Assembly: GCF_001949145.1 (NCBI RefSeq)
Contig: NW_019091448.1
Span: 1,006,719 to 1,070,718 of the forward strand
Source: Acanthaster planci
Taxonomy: Eukaryota > Echinodermata > Asteroidea > Valvatida > Acanthasteridae
Direction of reading: 5' to 3'
DNA: 64,000 bases
Shown here: in pieces, positions 50,795 to 62,282 of the stretch
Position numbering within the stretch: position 1 is the stretch's first letter
Layout: each line of letters begins with the position of its first letter
The notes under the pieces: generated by a model
Database searches by the model: none
Seen by the model: only the letters and a program-made list of their open reading frames with translations
What the model was told of the DNA's origin: nothing
Translations under genes and position numbers: made by a program

Positions 50795-51553
50795 TGTTAC
50801 ACGTACAGAAAAACACATGAGCCCACAGGAATGGATGAGCCCAGTTTACCAGAGTTTCATAAAACATTTTCTCCTTTAACCCTAACCACCAAGAATATTG
50901 TTTGGCTTACACTACACAGTACTACAAAATGCTAAGTCGTAGTCTGAGCCTGAAGGACCTAGCGCTACAAATTGCTACTTCTGGCTAGGTTACCTCCATT
51001 GTTACTTGTACAGAGAACAATAAAGCCATGCAATCATAGTGCCACAGCACTGTATGGTACATTGTCTTATCTATTGTATCTTATGGTTTCAGAGAACAAT
51101 GTGGTCATGTCCTCTTACAAGCGACAGCGCTGATTACTACATTTTACTACAAGTAGTAATTCGTAGTACTATGTAGGGTTAGGGTTAATTAATTCAGCAC
51201 TTGGCCAACCACATGCCACCAGCTGCATACTGAAGAGAATCAAAATACTAGAAACCTATTACTGAAAAAATCCAATCAGTGGAAAACATTTTTTAAAAAT
51301 AACATAACAGTTAAATTTACTCTTAAACCATGTACTGGTGACGCATCAACAGCTGTTTACATGTAGTTTCCATCTAAACATTTATGCATAACATGATGTC
51401 ACATCCGCCAGGCCCAGCGTGAGTGTGAAAATATTGAATCTATTGCTCGCACAAGGCATTTTTAATCAATTTTTTCCTGGAGCTTTGCGGTTTAGTAAAC
51501 AAATGCCACTGCCATGTGCCATTCCCACTCTTACACATGCTAGATCGATATCA
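50685..51553. repeat. Second, overlapping inverted repeat pair, about 65-bp arms
   Basis: Arm 50685-50745 reads agagtgggaatggcacatgg and cagtggcatttg; arm 51470-51553 is its complement at very high identity, with a 17-bp indel (after ctggagc). The left arm lies inside the inverted pair 50434-50794 and the spacer contains the TTAA MITE. Confidence 0.8.
50876..51188. mobile_element. TTAA-flanked CCCTAACC-ended MITE, copy 2
   Basis: Starts TTAACCCTAACCACC and ends GGGTTAGGGTTAA; 313 bp, with the same terminal motif as 40149-40487 but a different interior, including subterminal actacaaaatg/acattttactac. Confidence 0.65.
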
Positions 51554-53509
51554 GGCATTTTTCAATGTGTGGGATTGATTGGGATCAGTAAAAGAGCAAG
51601 AGAAGTGGAAATCACGAGACTTTGCCCAATTTGCAGGCAAGGCTGAGATGGTTAAAACATGAGGTCTGACTTATTTTCTCTGAGGTTCGCTGTGGCTCCG
51701 ATAGAGCGTACATGTACTTGTATGCTCATCGGGTACATTGTGAATGACTGTTACCAAGTCACAAACACCACAAACTCTCCCGACCTGACCAGAGCGAGTC
51801 TCACCTCACAGCGGTGCTTCATGGCGTGTGTGTGCGCATTGCTGAAAATGCTGAGTTGTTTTCATCTGTGTGGGCACATCCCCAACAACTGCCACTAACC
51901 GACAGTGGAGTTTATCTGTCCCAGAATGTGGGATACCTCAAGAAATTCATCAGAATACAATGCACAAAAGTGTCTCATGACCGGGCCTGACACTGTAGGT
52001 CAAGGGTCAGACTGGATTGTATACCATACTGTGCACAACAACCATAGGAAACCCTCATAAACATAACATCAACAGGGGAAAGTACAAAGTTTCATTGAAT
52101 TGTTTTATACCAGTAAGCTATGTAGGTCTACTCCGTAATTCGGTGCTGAAGTTGAGTCACTGGTACATCTGCACTTACGCTTTCCTTTTTGTTTAGTCAT
52201 TAACGGTTTTTCCCCAATTTCCTGGTGCTTGTGTCGAATATTTACCATACACACATGTACTCTGCCAATTAGAATAGATACAAGGTACATACAATGTACA
52301 TTGATTTCATATGAATATTTATCAATAAGGTAAATGTTTTCCTCAAATGCATTCAGCATGCACAACTTTGGTTGCAATCACTAACATCTGTTTAATGCAG
52401 ACATTTTAAACCATGTTGTTGCGTATGCATGTGATTGATGAGAATTTCAGCGACGGACCACCTTCACAACACCTGCAGGTAGACTATGCTTGTCCATCCG
52501 CCTGTTTTCCCCATACAGTGTGATCTACATGTACGCGTATACATTCAGAAAGGTCCATTTCCAAATCTTTTCCAGCTACATGTAGGCTGAGGATTCGTCA
52601 TTTCATCACGCCACCTCTTAAACAAACAGGTTTTCCAGTTCGAGATTGACTGAAGTGGCTCCAAAGTTAGAGATGTGACGTGTGTTTACGCACGTTGGTG
52701 TACGAGTATGTATGACCCGACTCTGCACAGACCATGGAAGTAGGAAAGCATGCACAGATCAAGTTTATAGGGTGAGGATTTTTGGGGGACACTATTGCAA
52801 ATTTTAACTTTGTGTGTGATGTGACCCAATAAAGAAATGAAAGAAAAGACAAAAGTCTGTAAAAGTGACCTTTAATATCAAGTAAGATTCAACTTGATCA
52901 AAAAGACAACAAAAGAACAAAAACGAAAATGAAACACAAAATAAAACACTGGAGGGACTTGGTAATACTGTAAGATATTGGCCAATGCTCTTCTTAAATG
53001 GTGAGTGAAGTAAATACATGTACTTTCGATTGCCTTAGAAAGCACCTGGTTTCAACTGCCGAAGGTTCAAAGAACAGGAAAATTCCCATCTGGACAAGTT
53101 CTGACTATACTGAACAAAGATCAGCACCCTAGGGCCTGCAATATGGCCACCCTAGGTACCAGGCACCAGGATTAACATCACGGAAAACAGATAAGGAAAA
53201 AGTACTTCAGAAACAAATGCAGGGAGTGTGAGGGGCTTTCCTGGGTGATTATATCGCACATTCAAGGACTATCCAGGGTGCTAGACAATGCCAAAATGCT
53301 TTCCTGGGATTTCCAGGATGTGTTTATAAACCCTGGCGCTCTTTACTTTCACTTTCAAAAGAATATTGGAATGGGAAAAATGGGCTATCAAAACAGCCAA
53401 TGAGCCTAATTTTTCCTGTATTTGGAACTGTAAAGAAGTTTTATTACATTTGTACTAAGTAACATGCATCCATGTATGCATCATGGACAAACACAAACTT
53501 ATACGGCAC

Positions 53510-53740
53510 TTTGTGTACATGTATGTCATGTATATGAAAACTGCCTGTGTACATGTGTACATGTACATGCTAGTAGTTTGGTACATGTGTACACATAGTT
53601 CGTGTACTTGTGCAGTGCACAGTACTGTACACGTATGTACATGTACATGTACATGTACATAACGGTAGCATCGCATGTACAATGTACAACCATGGAGGAT
53701 GGCCACGTACATGCCTGCATATGTACATGTACATTACATG
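53510..53740. repeat. Dense TACATGTA/GTAC microsatellite cluster
   Basis: Long interrupted runs including about 30 bp of pure (tacatg)n near 53636-53660. Confidence 0.9.
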
Positions 53741-55058
53741 TATGGTACAGCTGCTTTGTGCCACAGCTGCACAGAGATTTTGCCTAATATGGCCAAAAAA
53801 AAGGACATCCTCAGAAAGAGACCTTAAGAAACCCGGAGAACACAGTCGAGGGTTGCTGGGATGCAAGGCTCAGCGCCAGTCCTTTCCCCTTGTGCATTGC
53901 GGCGGGCAGGCTGACCTGTCAGATCTCCTCAGTCACCAATTAGGAATCAATTTAAGGAAAATGTTGCTACCAGGGAAGGGAATGAACTTAACCTGCAGAG
54001 TGCAACATTTGAAGACACAGGTCCTGCACAGAATGGTACATGTACAAGCCAAAGTTCACTTGGCAATTTTTTTTTCTGACTGGATATTAAACGTGTATGG
54101 TGCATGGCTGTTGGAACTCATACATGCATACCCAGAGTGCCAATAGCACTCAAGGCACGACTTTGTCTCATTTCTCCTTAAGTGAAATCTGAGTAAACAT
54201 GACGTGAATTACTCTCATAAAAATGTGGGAATGACATGAATTACATGTAGCCCAATCACCAAATTATCTGAATATCTCTGTGTCATTGGGGTTCATTTAT
54301 GGACAGCTGTATGAAAAATCATACAACTGTCAGAAAAATAAAAAACTTCAAAAAGCAATTACAACAAATACATCATATGTATGCACATCCCTTTCAAGCT
54401 TGCAGTTTTCTTGAAAATGGGCAATTCCAGTTCTACCATTCTGAAGACCATGTGAAGACCAATGCAGTGTAGTCAACTTTGCAGGCACGGTTGACAGTTC
54501 TAATTCCCGTAAGATTTTGAATTTCCTGGTGTAAAATGGCACTGCCAAAGTGTTGACAGAAGGCACAGGCACAAAAGAGCTCGTGATCTGCACGTTTGGT
54601 CTCACACGGGGTCAAGTCTCAGTTGAGTCTAACAGTCAAAAGTGTTTACAGCTCAAGTTAGCTACATGTTTTCCAAAATTTCCCCGAATCCTCGACACTA
54701 AACAATGCGTGCACATCATAGAAGAAAAATGACCCGGCATGGGAGAGGAGAGCCTTTGTCCCAAGTGTGCTCTACAATCCACGGGCAAATGTTAAAGTAC
54801 ATTCATGTACATAATTGATAAAAGCTGTAACAAAGAAAACGTGAGCACTGCAAAAACAGCTCAAATGAAATGTTCAGCCTTTAGGTTTCTCTTGTTGACA
54901 GACCACATCCATTTCCAGCAAACAGTTCCAGCAAACTTCTGGTGGAGGCACTTTTGGAAAGCTGGCTGCCAGCTTTGAAATCACTCTGCTCCACCTCGAT
55001 CAATCCGCCAAAAAAAGTATAGTAGACAGACAACTTATGAAATTAGTGGCAACACCTT

Positions 55059-55234
55059 CAGGGATGAGATTGACCAATGATAAAAGTAGCTGAAAACAGC
55101 CAAAAAAAAAAGGCATAAAGAAGCTGAACTGTGAAAATTCCTCTACTTTTGTATACAGCCAGTGAGGAAAAAAATTGAAATCCAAAACAAAAAAAAGCTG
55201 AAATCAGCTAAAAAGTTGAGAAATCTCATCCCTG
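55059..55234. mobile_element. hAT-like MITE (CAGGGATGAGATT ends)
   Basis: Perfect 13-bp inverted ends CAGGGATGAGATT plus imperfect subterminal AGCTGA motifs; 176 bp. No convincing 8-bp target duplication. A related end (CAGGGGTGAGATT) lies near 59797-59809. Confidence 0.6.
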
Positions 55235-55309
55235 CATCTTGTACATGTATGCACAGAAAACGGTGTGAATCAGGAGGGAAAATTTTGCAGAAAGACTTCC
55301 CTTTCAGTC

Positions 55310-55712
55310 ACATTTCACAAAGCAAGAAAATAAATTTCCACTTGTGTGAAGAGGCATGAAAATGTTTTCCCACTTGTGGCAGAATTTGTGCAAATCTCTG
55401 CCCGCTTGTGTGAAAAGACGTCAAAATGTTTTCGCTATCCCACTTGCGAGAAAATCTGTGAAAATCTCGTCCCACTCTTATGAAAAGATGTGAAATTGTT
55501 TTCCCATTCGAGTGAAAATCTATAAATAATCTTGCCTGACTTGTAGGAAACTCTGGCAAATGTATTCTCACTCTCGGGAAAATTGGTGAAAATCTTTTCA
55601 AACTTTGGGAACAGCTTTTCACACCTTGTTAAATAAAAGTGATTTCGCTGGGAAGAGGAAAAGTGTCAAGAGAATGCCCAATACCCATATTAACTTTCAA
55701 TTGCAAAGTACT
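55310..55712 (-). mobile_element. Minisatellite-bearing element, copy 2 (inverted)
   Basis: In complement it starts caattgaaagttaa, followed by cacttttcctcttcccagc, then a degenerate array of units like cccacttgtgtgaaaagatg. Same organisation as copy 1 at 17441-17828; the distal end is not clear. Confidence 0.6.
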
Positions 55713-56974
55713 GTACTGTGCGAAGTTTTGTTAAAGCAGAACCATGCATGTGGACAACCTTCTGAAAATCACTTTTGGAAAGCTGCCAGCCTCGACAAAA
55801 TCACTGAGTCCATCGACCTGCCGAAATACAGTCTAGTAGACTGGGAAACTCGTGAACTTGGAGCCAATCTGGAAGGTGTGGGGGGGTAGCAAAATGTGTG
55901 AACACAAAGCCGTTTGTGTGAGTCCTCCCGCATCTGCATTGCACCTGTTTCTGCTATTGTGAGCCTTTCAAATAATACATTCAAAGTTGATGTTGTCACA
56001 CCGATCTCTGCAAAAACATCAGGTACATGTACGTGTATACATGTACACATGCAGAACCTTTTGCAGATCCAACAATACAGGTACACTTGCAGGTACATGT
56101 ACATGTATGCATGTGTGCATGTATAAAGCTCTGAAGGAATTTCCCACAAGTAAGGGATCGAAACAGGATGGGCGGGGGTCTTTCGAGCTGAAATGTGGAG
56201 ATGTTTATGATCAGCAGAGCAACTTGAGGACAATAAGTGACAATGATTATGTGTAATGCAGTAACTTGGGGGGGAAGTCTATCGCCTGGAATTACACATA
56301 CCGTGCATCCTCCCGCAAAGTATAAACCACCACCACTTCCTCACCCTGGCCCAGATTGCCAGACAATTTTAGGGGCCCCCCGCATTAACATACAAAGCCC
56401 AGCAGGCCTTCCTGATAAGGTTCTTGCAAGAATACCTGTACCGCCACACGTGACTCCTTGTTTGCAAGCTCTGTTAAAGTTCACTTGAGTTTGTCTTGGT
56501 GTAACCGAGCCGATAGGGGTTATCCGGGTTAAGGAAACAGCTAGCAATTGCTGGGGGAGGTGGGGAGGTGACAGTTCAGTATTTCCAATAGCAAGATGCT
56601 CATTGTGAATACCTAGGCCTTTTGTGCCAAATTCCAGCAACAGCTACTTGTATGGATCTTTTGGTTGGTTTTAATCGCTGCTTCTGGAAACGAAGACTTT
56701 CTGCCCGCTATTTCCTGGATCTTAACAGAAGCAGAAGGATTGTATTACACTGCTGATGGCTGAAGTCCTATGTACGACTATAGTTGGGGGTCTCGGTTTC
56801 TTTTTCTAAATCACAAAGCAACCTGGATAAAAATGTCAGGAACTGGGATGCAGCAATGCACAATCCAAAAATTCCATTATACGTACAGGTATCACATCCC
56901 TGATGTAAAGTACGTGTACATCTTAAAATACCCGCAACTACATCTGATCAGACTGGCCAGCTGATCCCAGCAAC

Positions 56975-57342
56975 CAGTGTTTCCCCTGGGGTACTGATAT
57001 GCATGAGGTGGTCAATTTTTGCCAAACTTCCAGTTCCTTAAAAACAAAAGCGAGTGTTTTCAAAAAGGCCTAAAATAAATTCTACACTGTCTAATTGTAT
57101 GCACTTACATGTACTTCACATTTCCCCAATAAAATAAATCAATCTTGTATTCTCTGTCCCTCTTGACCATTCTGAACGATTTAAAACTGATCTGTTTCAA
57201 AATAGCTACGTCCTTTTGTTGTTTCCTTCCGTCTTTGTCTGTTTTAAGTGTGAGGTGGTAAACTTCAACAGAAAAGCCTGAGGTGGTCACTCAGATCAGT
57301 GAGGTGGGCCACCTCACACTTGAATAGGCTGGGGAAACCCTG
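56975..57342. mobile_element. hAT-like non-autonomous element with target duplication
   Basis: Starts CAGTGTTTCCCCTGGGG and ends CTGGGGAAACCCTG. The 8-bp flanks are ccagcaac (56967-56974) and cctgcaac (57343-57350), matching at 7 of 8. CAGTGTTTCCC is a common hAT terminus. Length 368 bp; the ORF inside is not transposase. Confidence 0.75.
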
Positions 57343-57450
57343 CCTGCAACCTCCTTAGTCAAGTGGTTAAGATGTCAGCACTAGTACGCAGGGGGGTCAT
57401 GGGTTCTGAGTCCCACCTGATTAAGCTTGTGAATTTTTTTCACAAGCTCT
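57343..57450 (+). repeat. tRNA-derived SINE-like sequence
   Basis: A box TAGTCAAGTGGTTAAG (57356 on) and B box GGGTTCTGAGTCCC (57400 on) are spaced as in Leu/Ser tRNAs. A hairpin, agcttgtgaa/ttcacaagct, follows. It abuts the hAT-like element directly. Confidence 0.55.
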
Positions 57451-57589
57451 CGGACAAACACTGAGTATACAGTGCAAGGGAATATACATGTACGCCGGTG
57501 TAAGGGCGAAGCCCATTACTTAAAGCGCTTTCCTGCAGCCCTGCATCCTGAAACGTCCCAATAACAAATGCCAGTGATATTAAACTCAC

Positions 57590-57881
57590 CTGGGTTTCTT
57601 CTCAGGGGGCTCGGCCAACGTCAGCGGTGTGCTGGATATGGAGTGGACGGGTGCAGGGTTGAAGTACTGGTCCACCTCGGTGTGGGAGCCCTGCCGCTGC
57701 ATGGCGGCCGGCTTGTCCTCCTGCACCACGTCGTCGGTGCTGGACTCGGCCACCGGCGGGAAGGGCAGCTCCTCATAGTTGTGGCTGTGCTGGGAGTAGG
57801 GGAGCTGGGACCTGCGGTTGAGGTCGTCCAAGCTGTAGGTGGGTGGGTTGTTGTAGTCCGGGGCTGGACGCATGGCCACAC
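57590..57881 (-). CDS. Stalk/collagen gene exon 1 of those found: cytoplasmic N-terminus
   Basis: Acceptor AG lies at 57883-57882 and donor AG|GTGAGT at the low end; the exon starts with 2 nt of a split codon and ends with 2 nt (phase 2). It encodes a Pro/Ser/Glu-rich, low-complexity intracellular segment without fold. The first in-frame ATG is at 57873-57871 in good context (GCCATGC), giving MRPAPDYNNPPTY. If the upstream exon is non-coding, this is the start; otherwise a short coding exon lies further right and was not found. NPPTY contains a PPxY motif, which in known proteins binds WW domains of NEDD4-type ligases or YAP. The segment NYEEL and the tyrosines DYNN and IYDRY (the last in the next exon) are possible phosphorylation or sorting sites. 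GC content is well above the flanking introns. Confidence 0.85.
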
Positions 57882-59471
57882 CTGCATGCATTCAATGCGA
57901 AGGAGAGAAGAGAAAGAGTACATGAAGTACTAAAACAACTCCTCTGAATTTTGTTTAAAATTGAACCTGTGCAATTATACACACCAGGACTGGTACACTG
58001 TAAATGGTATGTGCACTTGTTCATGTAAATCTTAACATAGGTGCGGATCAAAGCTTTTGCAGGACCCAAACAACATGTACATTGCCTCTACCTATTTCTG
58101 GTAAGGATTTACTGCACAGAAAAACAATGGCAGATTCTACATGTACATGCATACATGTAAAGCTACAAAGGCAGGGCTGTCCGTCCACTTCTCTTCGGCA
58201 ATAAAGTCCTTCAATGACCAATATCTCCGGGCTGATTTGGAAAGATATGATTCGAGGTCTCTGGGGTGGACGATTGAATAAAGCAACACAAAAAAGAATA
58301 GCATACCGTACCTCTGAAGTTGACAGCTGAGCTCAAACCTTTTCAGGTACACGTAAGAATGCCCATCAACTTGTTGAACGCATGTACATGTACATGTACA
58401 TTTACCTCCTTACTTTATGACAGCTCATACAACAAATGCCTTATTTGCTCTGGCCTTTTATTGTACCTGAAAGCCACTTTATTACACAATAAAATGCCTA
58501 GAAGAGACAAAAGCATGCCACATGAACTGTCCGCAAAATATTTTTCGTTTCTATTCCAAACTGCAGTGAAATATGATTGGAATGGTCTAATTTTATCACT
58601 GGAGTGCAACTACATGTAAGTGCAACAGTAAGGGATAGGTTTGATCAAAAAAATTGATATCGACACAATATCAAACACAAAGGGGATCTGTACAGGTTGA
58701 ACAGATCCATTATTAACCTGGGTGACACAAAAACCCCTTTTGAGTTTACGTGGTAAAGGCACTGGTTTCACTACACAAATCAAACTTAGTCATTCTACTG
58801 TTTACCAGTGGAATGACTCTTTTGTACCCTTATAAGGTCACACAAAATCGGGATATTACGTTCAGCCAGCGGGAAAACAGGAAACTCCTGCACTACACGG
58901 AATCAATACCCCAGGAATATACATGTACATGCACACAGGGTAAAAATGTCTTCCTTTTTTATGGGGGGGGGAGAGAGAGAGATAATTCGAGAAATTTTTG
59001 GGATTTGTTTTAAACTTTGCTATTTTCAAATACCATAGTTCCAGGCACAAATGAAAAGTTAACATGTTGCATTGTTAAAACAGTAACGTGTACATGTGAT
59101 ATGAGTATTTGGTGCTTTTCACACTGCATTTAACTCAGCACTAGTGATACGCGTACATATAGATAACAACTTGCGCAAAAAAAAAACTCTCTACTAGAAT
59201 CTCAACTACTTCCATGCAAGAGAAAATTATAGATCTGGCACGGTCTGGTTCCCTACAACTTAAAAGTGAGGAGTGCAAGTTGTGCATGATGAAACACTGT
59301 GTTTCTTCAGGTCTTTGACAATGCAATCCCTGTACTGCCCCATGGTTTTGCAATGAAAAAATCATGAAATATCAACGAAATAATCACCAGAGGGTTTCAG
59401 AGCCCAACCGCAGCATGGGGTCTATGGTGTACCAGTGCATCTACATTTATGTTTGCCTGAAAGGCATTCCT

Positions 59472-59621
59472 AAAGGCTGGCTTATACTTCAGATCAAATA
59501 TTCGCATTGCAAATCCGTAACAGTTGAACATGTATCAATTTGAGCCAAATTTCACCGCAAATTTGTCATGACGTCAATGTCACTTCACTTTTGCGTTCAC
59601 CTGAAGTATGAAGCGGCCTTT
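59472..59621. mobile_element. 150-bp MITE with AAAGGC ends
   Basis: Left aaaggctggcttatacttca and right, in complement, aaaggccgcttcatacttca. No ORF. Confidence 0.7.
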
Positions 59622-59699
59622 GAAATACCCATTTCTTGTGTCCTACATGCATGTCAAATTCTATACATGTATATGTAAAAACACCGTAATGGTTAACCA

Positions 59700-59809
59700 G
59701 GATTTTCCAGACTTTGAAAGCGATTGTTTGAAAAAGTCCTCGAAATCTGGAAAATCCTGACCCAAAAAAATTCTGAAATCAGGATAAATCCCAACAAATC
59801 TCACCCCTG
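59700..59809. repeat. Hairpin beside a hAT-like end
   Basis: aggattttccagactttg and gaaatctggaaaatcctg form an imperfect inverted repeat. The right side ends tctcacccctg, the complement of a CAGGGGTGAGA hAT-type terminus. No matching left end was seen. Confidence 0.45.
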
Positions 59810-60849
59810 AAAAATGTAGAAAACTACAGCAGTCTTTTGATTTCTATACAATCCTTTCTTCCCCCAAAGTCATTATGTAGGAAACGTATAAGTACTCACA
59901 ACACATCTCAACCAACTGATCCTTCTTAATTCTGAATGTGAACAGAGGCCATCAACTACCGCTACATGTACAAGACAGGTGCGCCCCAAAATTCATGTAA
60001 TATGGACAGATAGGCTGGAATGGAAGAAGTAGAGTTTTCAGGAGGCAGAGAAAGTCAGTCCCGCCTGAATGCCGTTTTTTTGGCACCAATTTAAGAACAC
60101 AAAAAACAGGGCAGAGCTTGAGATGACCCACCTCGGAAGTCAGGCCTGCATCTGCAAGCTGGGCAGAAACATTGTAACACACTCACAATGCATGCAATGC
60201 ACTGGAGTCATGCCTAGAAATCTTCACTGATGATTCATCGATTTAAACTGGTAAACAGCGTCTCTTCTGTGTCATGCACTAAGAAGCTCCAGGGGATAAT
60301 TCATTTGGGAAAAATACAGTACTGGTATGGTACATACCCTGTACAAACTACCGTACATTCATGTTGACAACTGTGGAGCTTCATCACCTACATGTATGTA
60401 CAGCACATGTAACAAACATTACATGTACACGCGTACATGTATGTGAATGCATGTGTCTTGAGTGAAAGGAAATCAACCACATCATGACCACCTGACAGCT
60501 GGCAAATCAAGTTCTTTAAGTACGACTAAGAGAAGATCTGATCTTCTTGGGGACTTCTGCATCAATTTCTTCCCAATAAATAAATTATACGAAAACAGAA
60601 AAGGTCATTGAACATGTGGGTCAACTGTTCCACGCAATAAATTCCTAGATTAACCTTTGCTTAAATTGACCCTCCCCAAATCAAGCGATTTGGCTGCTCA
60701 TTGAAAGCGTCCGCAAAATAACACTCCAAAAGGGTTGACTGGGTTTAGTTGCAGAGGGATGCGATGCACCACATAGTAAAGTGGTTTTCAAACTGCTGAC
60801 ACTTTAATGACTCTATGACATTTCAGAAAAAAACCAGTGGCGAACACAG

Positions 60850-61160
60850 CTCTGTTAAGGCTGTCTGTGCACGCGCACGTGGGGCAAATGCATGGTGGCG
60901 TGATGTCAATAACCCAGCTCAGTTGCACACAGCGTGGAGATGGGGGGGAGGGAAGAGCGACCCCGAGGGCCCCCCTGTGATTGGCTGACTCAACCTGACT
61001 GTGTATCGTACCACATTTTTAGTCATCTGGGCATCATGCATTGACGGCGAGTGAGACATTTCATTTCATATTCTACTACTACCACTGCTGTGCGGGCAGC
61101 ATCGTGCACTCGCTGTATGCACCGCTCTATTGCGGTGAGTGTGCCTGGATGACCAGGGCT
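60850..61160 (-). promoter_or_regulatory. Candidate promoter of the stalk/collagen gene
   Basis: GC-richer and free of TACATGTA. Read on the minus strand, a CCAAT box (AGCCAATCACAG, near 60980) is followed by a GC-rich tract and a GCCACCATGC start-like context near 60890, then a CACGTG E-box. The short frame from that ATG ends after 12 codons and no good phase-1 donor was found, so its role as first exon is unproven. Confidence 0.25.
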
Positions 61161-62282
61161 TGGCTGTACAGCGAGGAGAGATAATTGAGCTCAAGCAGAC
61201 TTTTATTTCTAATCACCGGAAGGACGAGCAATAGACTTGTGACAATTTGCCCATTTAGCACAATTCAATAAAACGCCTAGACTTATGGCAAGCTTTATCT
61301 GTTAATTAAATTAAAATCAGATGTTTGCGGAATATCACTGGAAACTACAGGTGGGGTGAACTTGGGCAGGCACAACGGCAACACCATTCTGGCTCCTTTG
61401 CCTATAGATGGACAAAGTTTACTTTGAGATGAGCAACATTGGTACATGTAGTGTAAAATTTGGCACCTACTCATTTAATGAATTGTCATAATCTTTGCAG
61501 TCCTACTTCTACCACACAATGTCTGATGCCAGAAAAGTAAACAGGGATTAAAAATCTGCTGGATAGGGAGTTGGGCCAGACCTACATGTACCATATTTCA
61601 ACAACATGAAATGTTCCATAACACTGTACCGGTACATGTACTTGAGATCTGCCTTCTTACTTGGGATGTGGCTATGTTGTGTGCTGCTCATTTGAGGAAG
61701 TTGGTGACTGTTCATAAAATACTGGGTACATTCGGTCAACAAGTTGCTACTACATGTACATGTACATACATGTATGATGTATGTATATGTACATGTATGA
61801 AAACAAGTAACCTTGTGATGTTGAATGATGTTTCGTGAAATCAGGATGGTGATTTACACTGGTAGGTTAACCGTTGATCAGTGCTTTCACAAAAACAGAT
61901 TGCCAGGTCCTAAGCTATTGGATACTTTTAGGACAGTGAAAAATGCTCGTTATTGCAATTAAGTTTGACTCAGTATAGACGATGTACAGGGTTTATCAAA
62001 AGTAGCCACACATGCAGACAAAAAGTCATATAAAAAATCCAGGGTACAGAGAATTCTAATGATGTATTTGCTCATCAAGGAATAACAGACATCTCAGCGC
62101 ATCATTCAGATTATTGGAGTGCTTCCCATTCCTCAGGTTATTCAAATGTTGAGTGGGATCATGAATTATTTGTGGACATGTACCTACAGAATATACTGGT
62201 AGATTGGGAAGGGTTCTACTGGAAGGTTAATACATACACGGACATGATACCAACGTACATGTACTGTATTTGCAGTATATTA

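Larger units (their letters stand above)
41198..57589 (-). other. First long intron (16.4 kb) of the stalk/collagen gene
   Basis: Lies between the cytoplasmic exon and the transmembrane exon. It contains TACATGTA clusters from about 41.38 kb onward, a foldback element at 43987-44144, a non-LTR retrotransposon tail near 50.04-50.43 kb, nested inverted repeats at 50.4-51.55 kb, a TTAA-flanked MITE, hAT-like elements at 55059-55234 and 56975-57342, a minisatellite-bearing element at 55.3-55.71 kb and a tRNA-like SINE at 57343-57430. No additional exon was recognised. Confidence 0.6.
34092..57881 (-). other. Nine-exon gene: type II membrane protein with coiled-coil stalk, short collagen helix and C-terminal Cys domain
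   Basis: Predicted 462-residue protein from exons 57590-57881, 40977-41197, 39805-39962, 37877-37960, 36882-36986, 36342-36383, 35846-35929, 34643-34879 and 34092-34265. All eight introns are GT/AG and every phase matches. Domain order: cytoplasmic tail 1-140 with PPTY at 10-13; transmembrane helix about 141-162; linker; coiled coil about 201-361; eight Gly-X-Y triplets about 364-387; cysteine domain about 388-462 with Cys at 392, 414, 434, 436, 451 and 458. Basic residues before the helix and no signal peptide indicate type II topology. Four N-glycosylation sequons (NAS, NST, NRT, NGS) all lie on the extracellular side. The plan resembles class A scavenger receptors and gliomedin, but neither an SRCR nor an olfactomedin domain is present. 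Function is unknown; a trimeric cell-surface receptor or matrix-binding protein is an inference. From memory, similar uncharacterised proteins exist in marine invertebrates; I could not check this. Confidence 0.85.

Noticed and set aside
60186-60215. Minus mini-exon ATGACTCCAGTGC... ending T|GTGAGT, phase 1, as first coding exon of the stalk gene
   Set aside because: The phase fits exon 57590-57881, but the exon side of the donor is weak and nothing else supports it.
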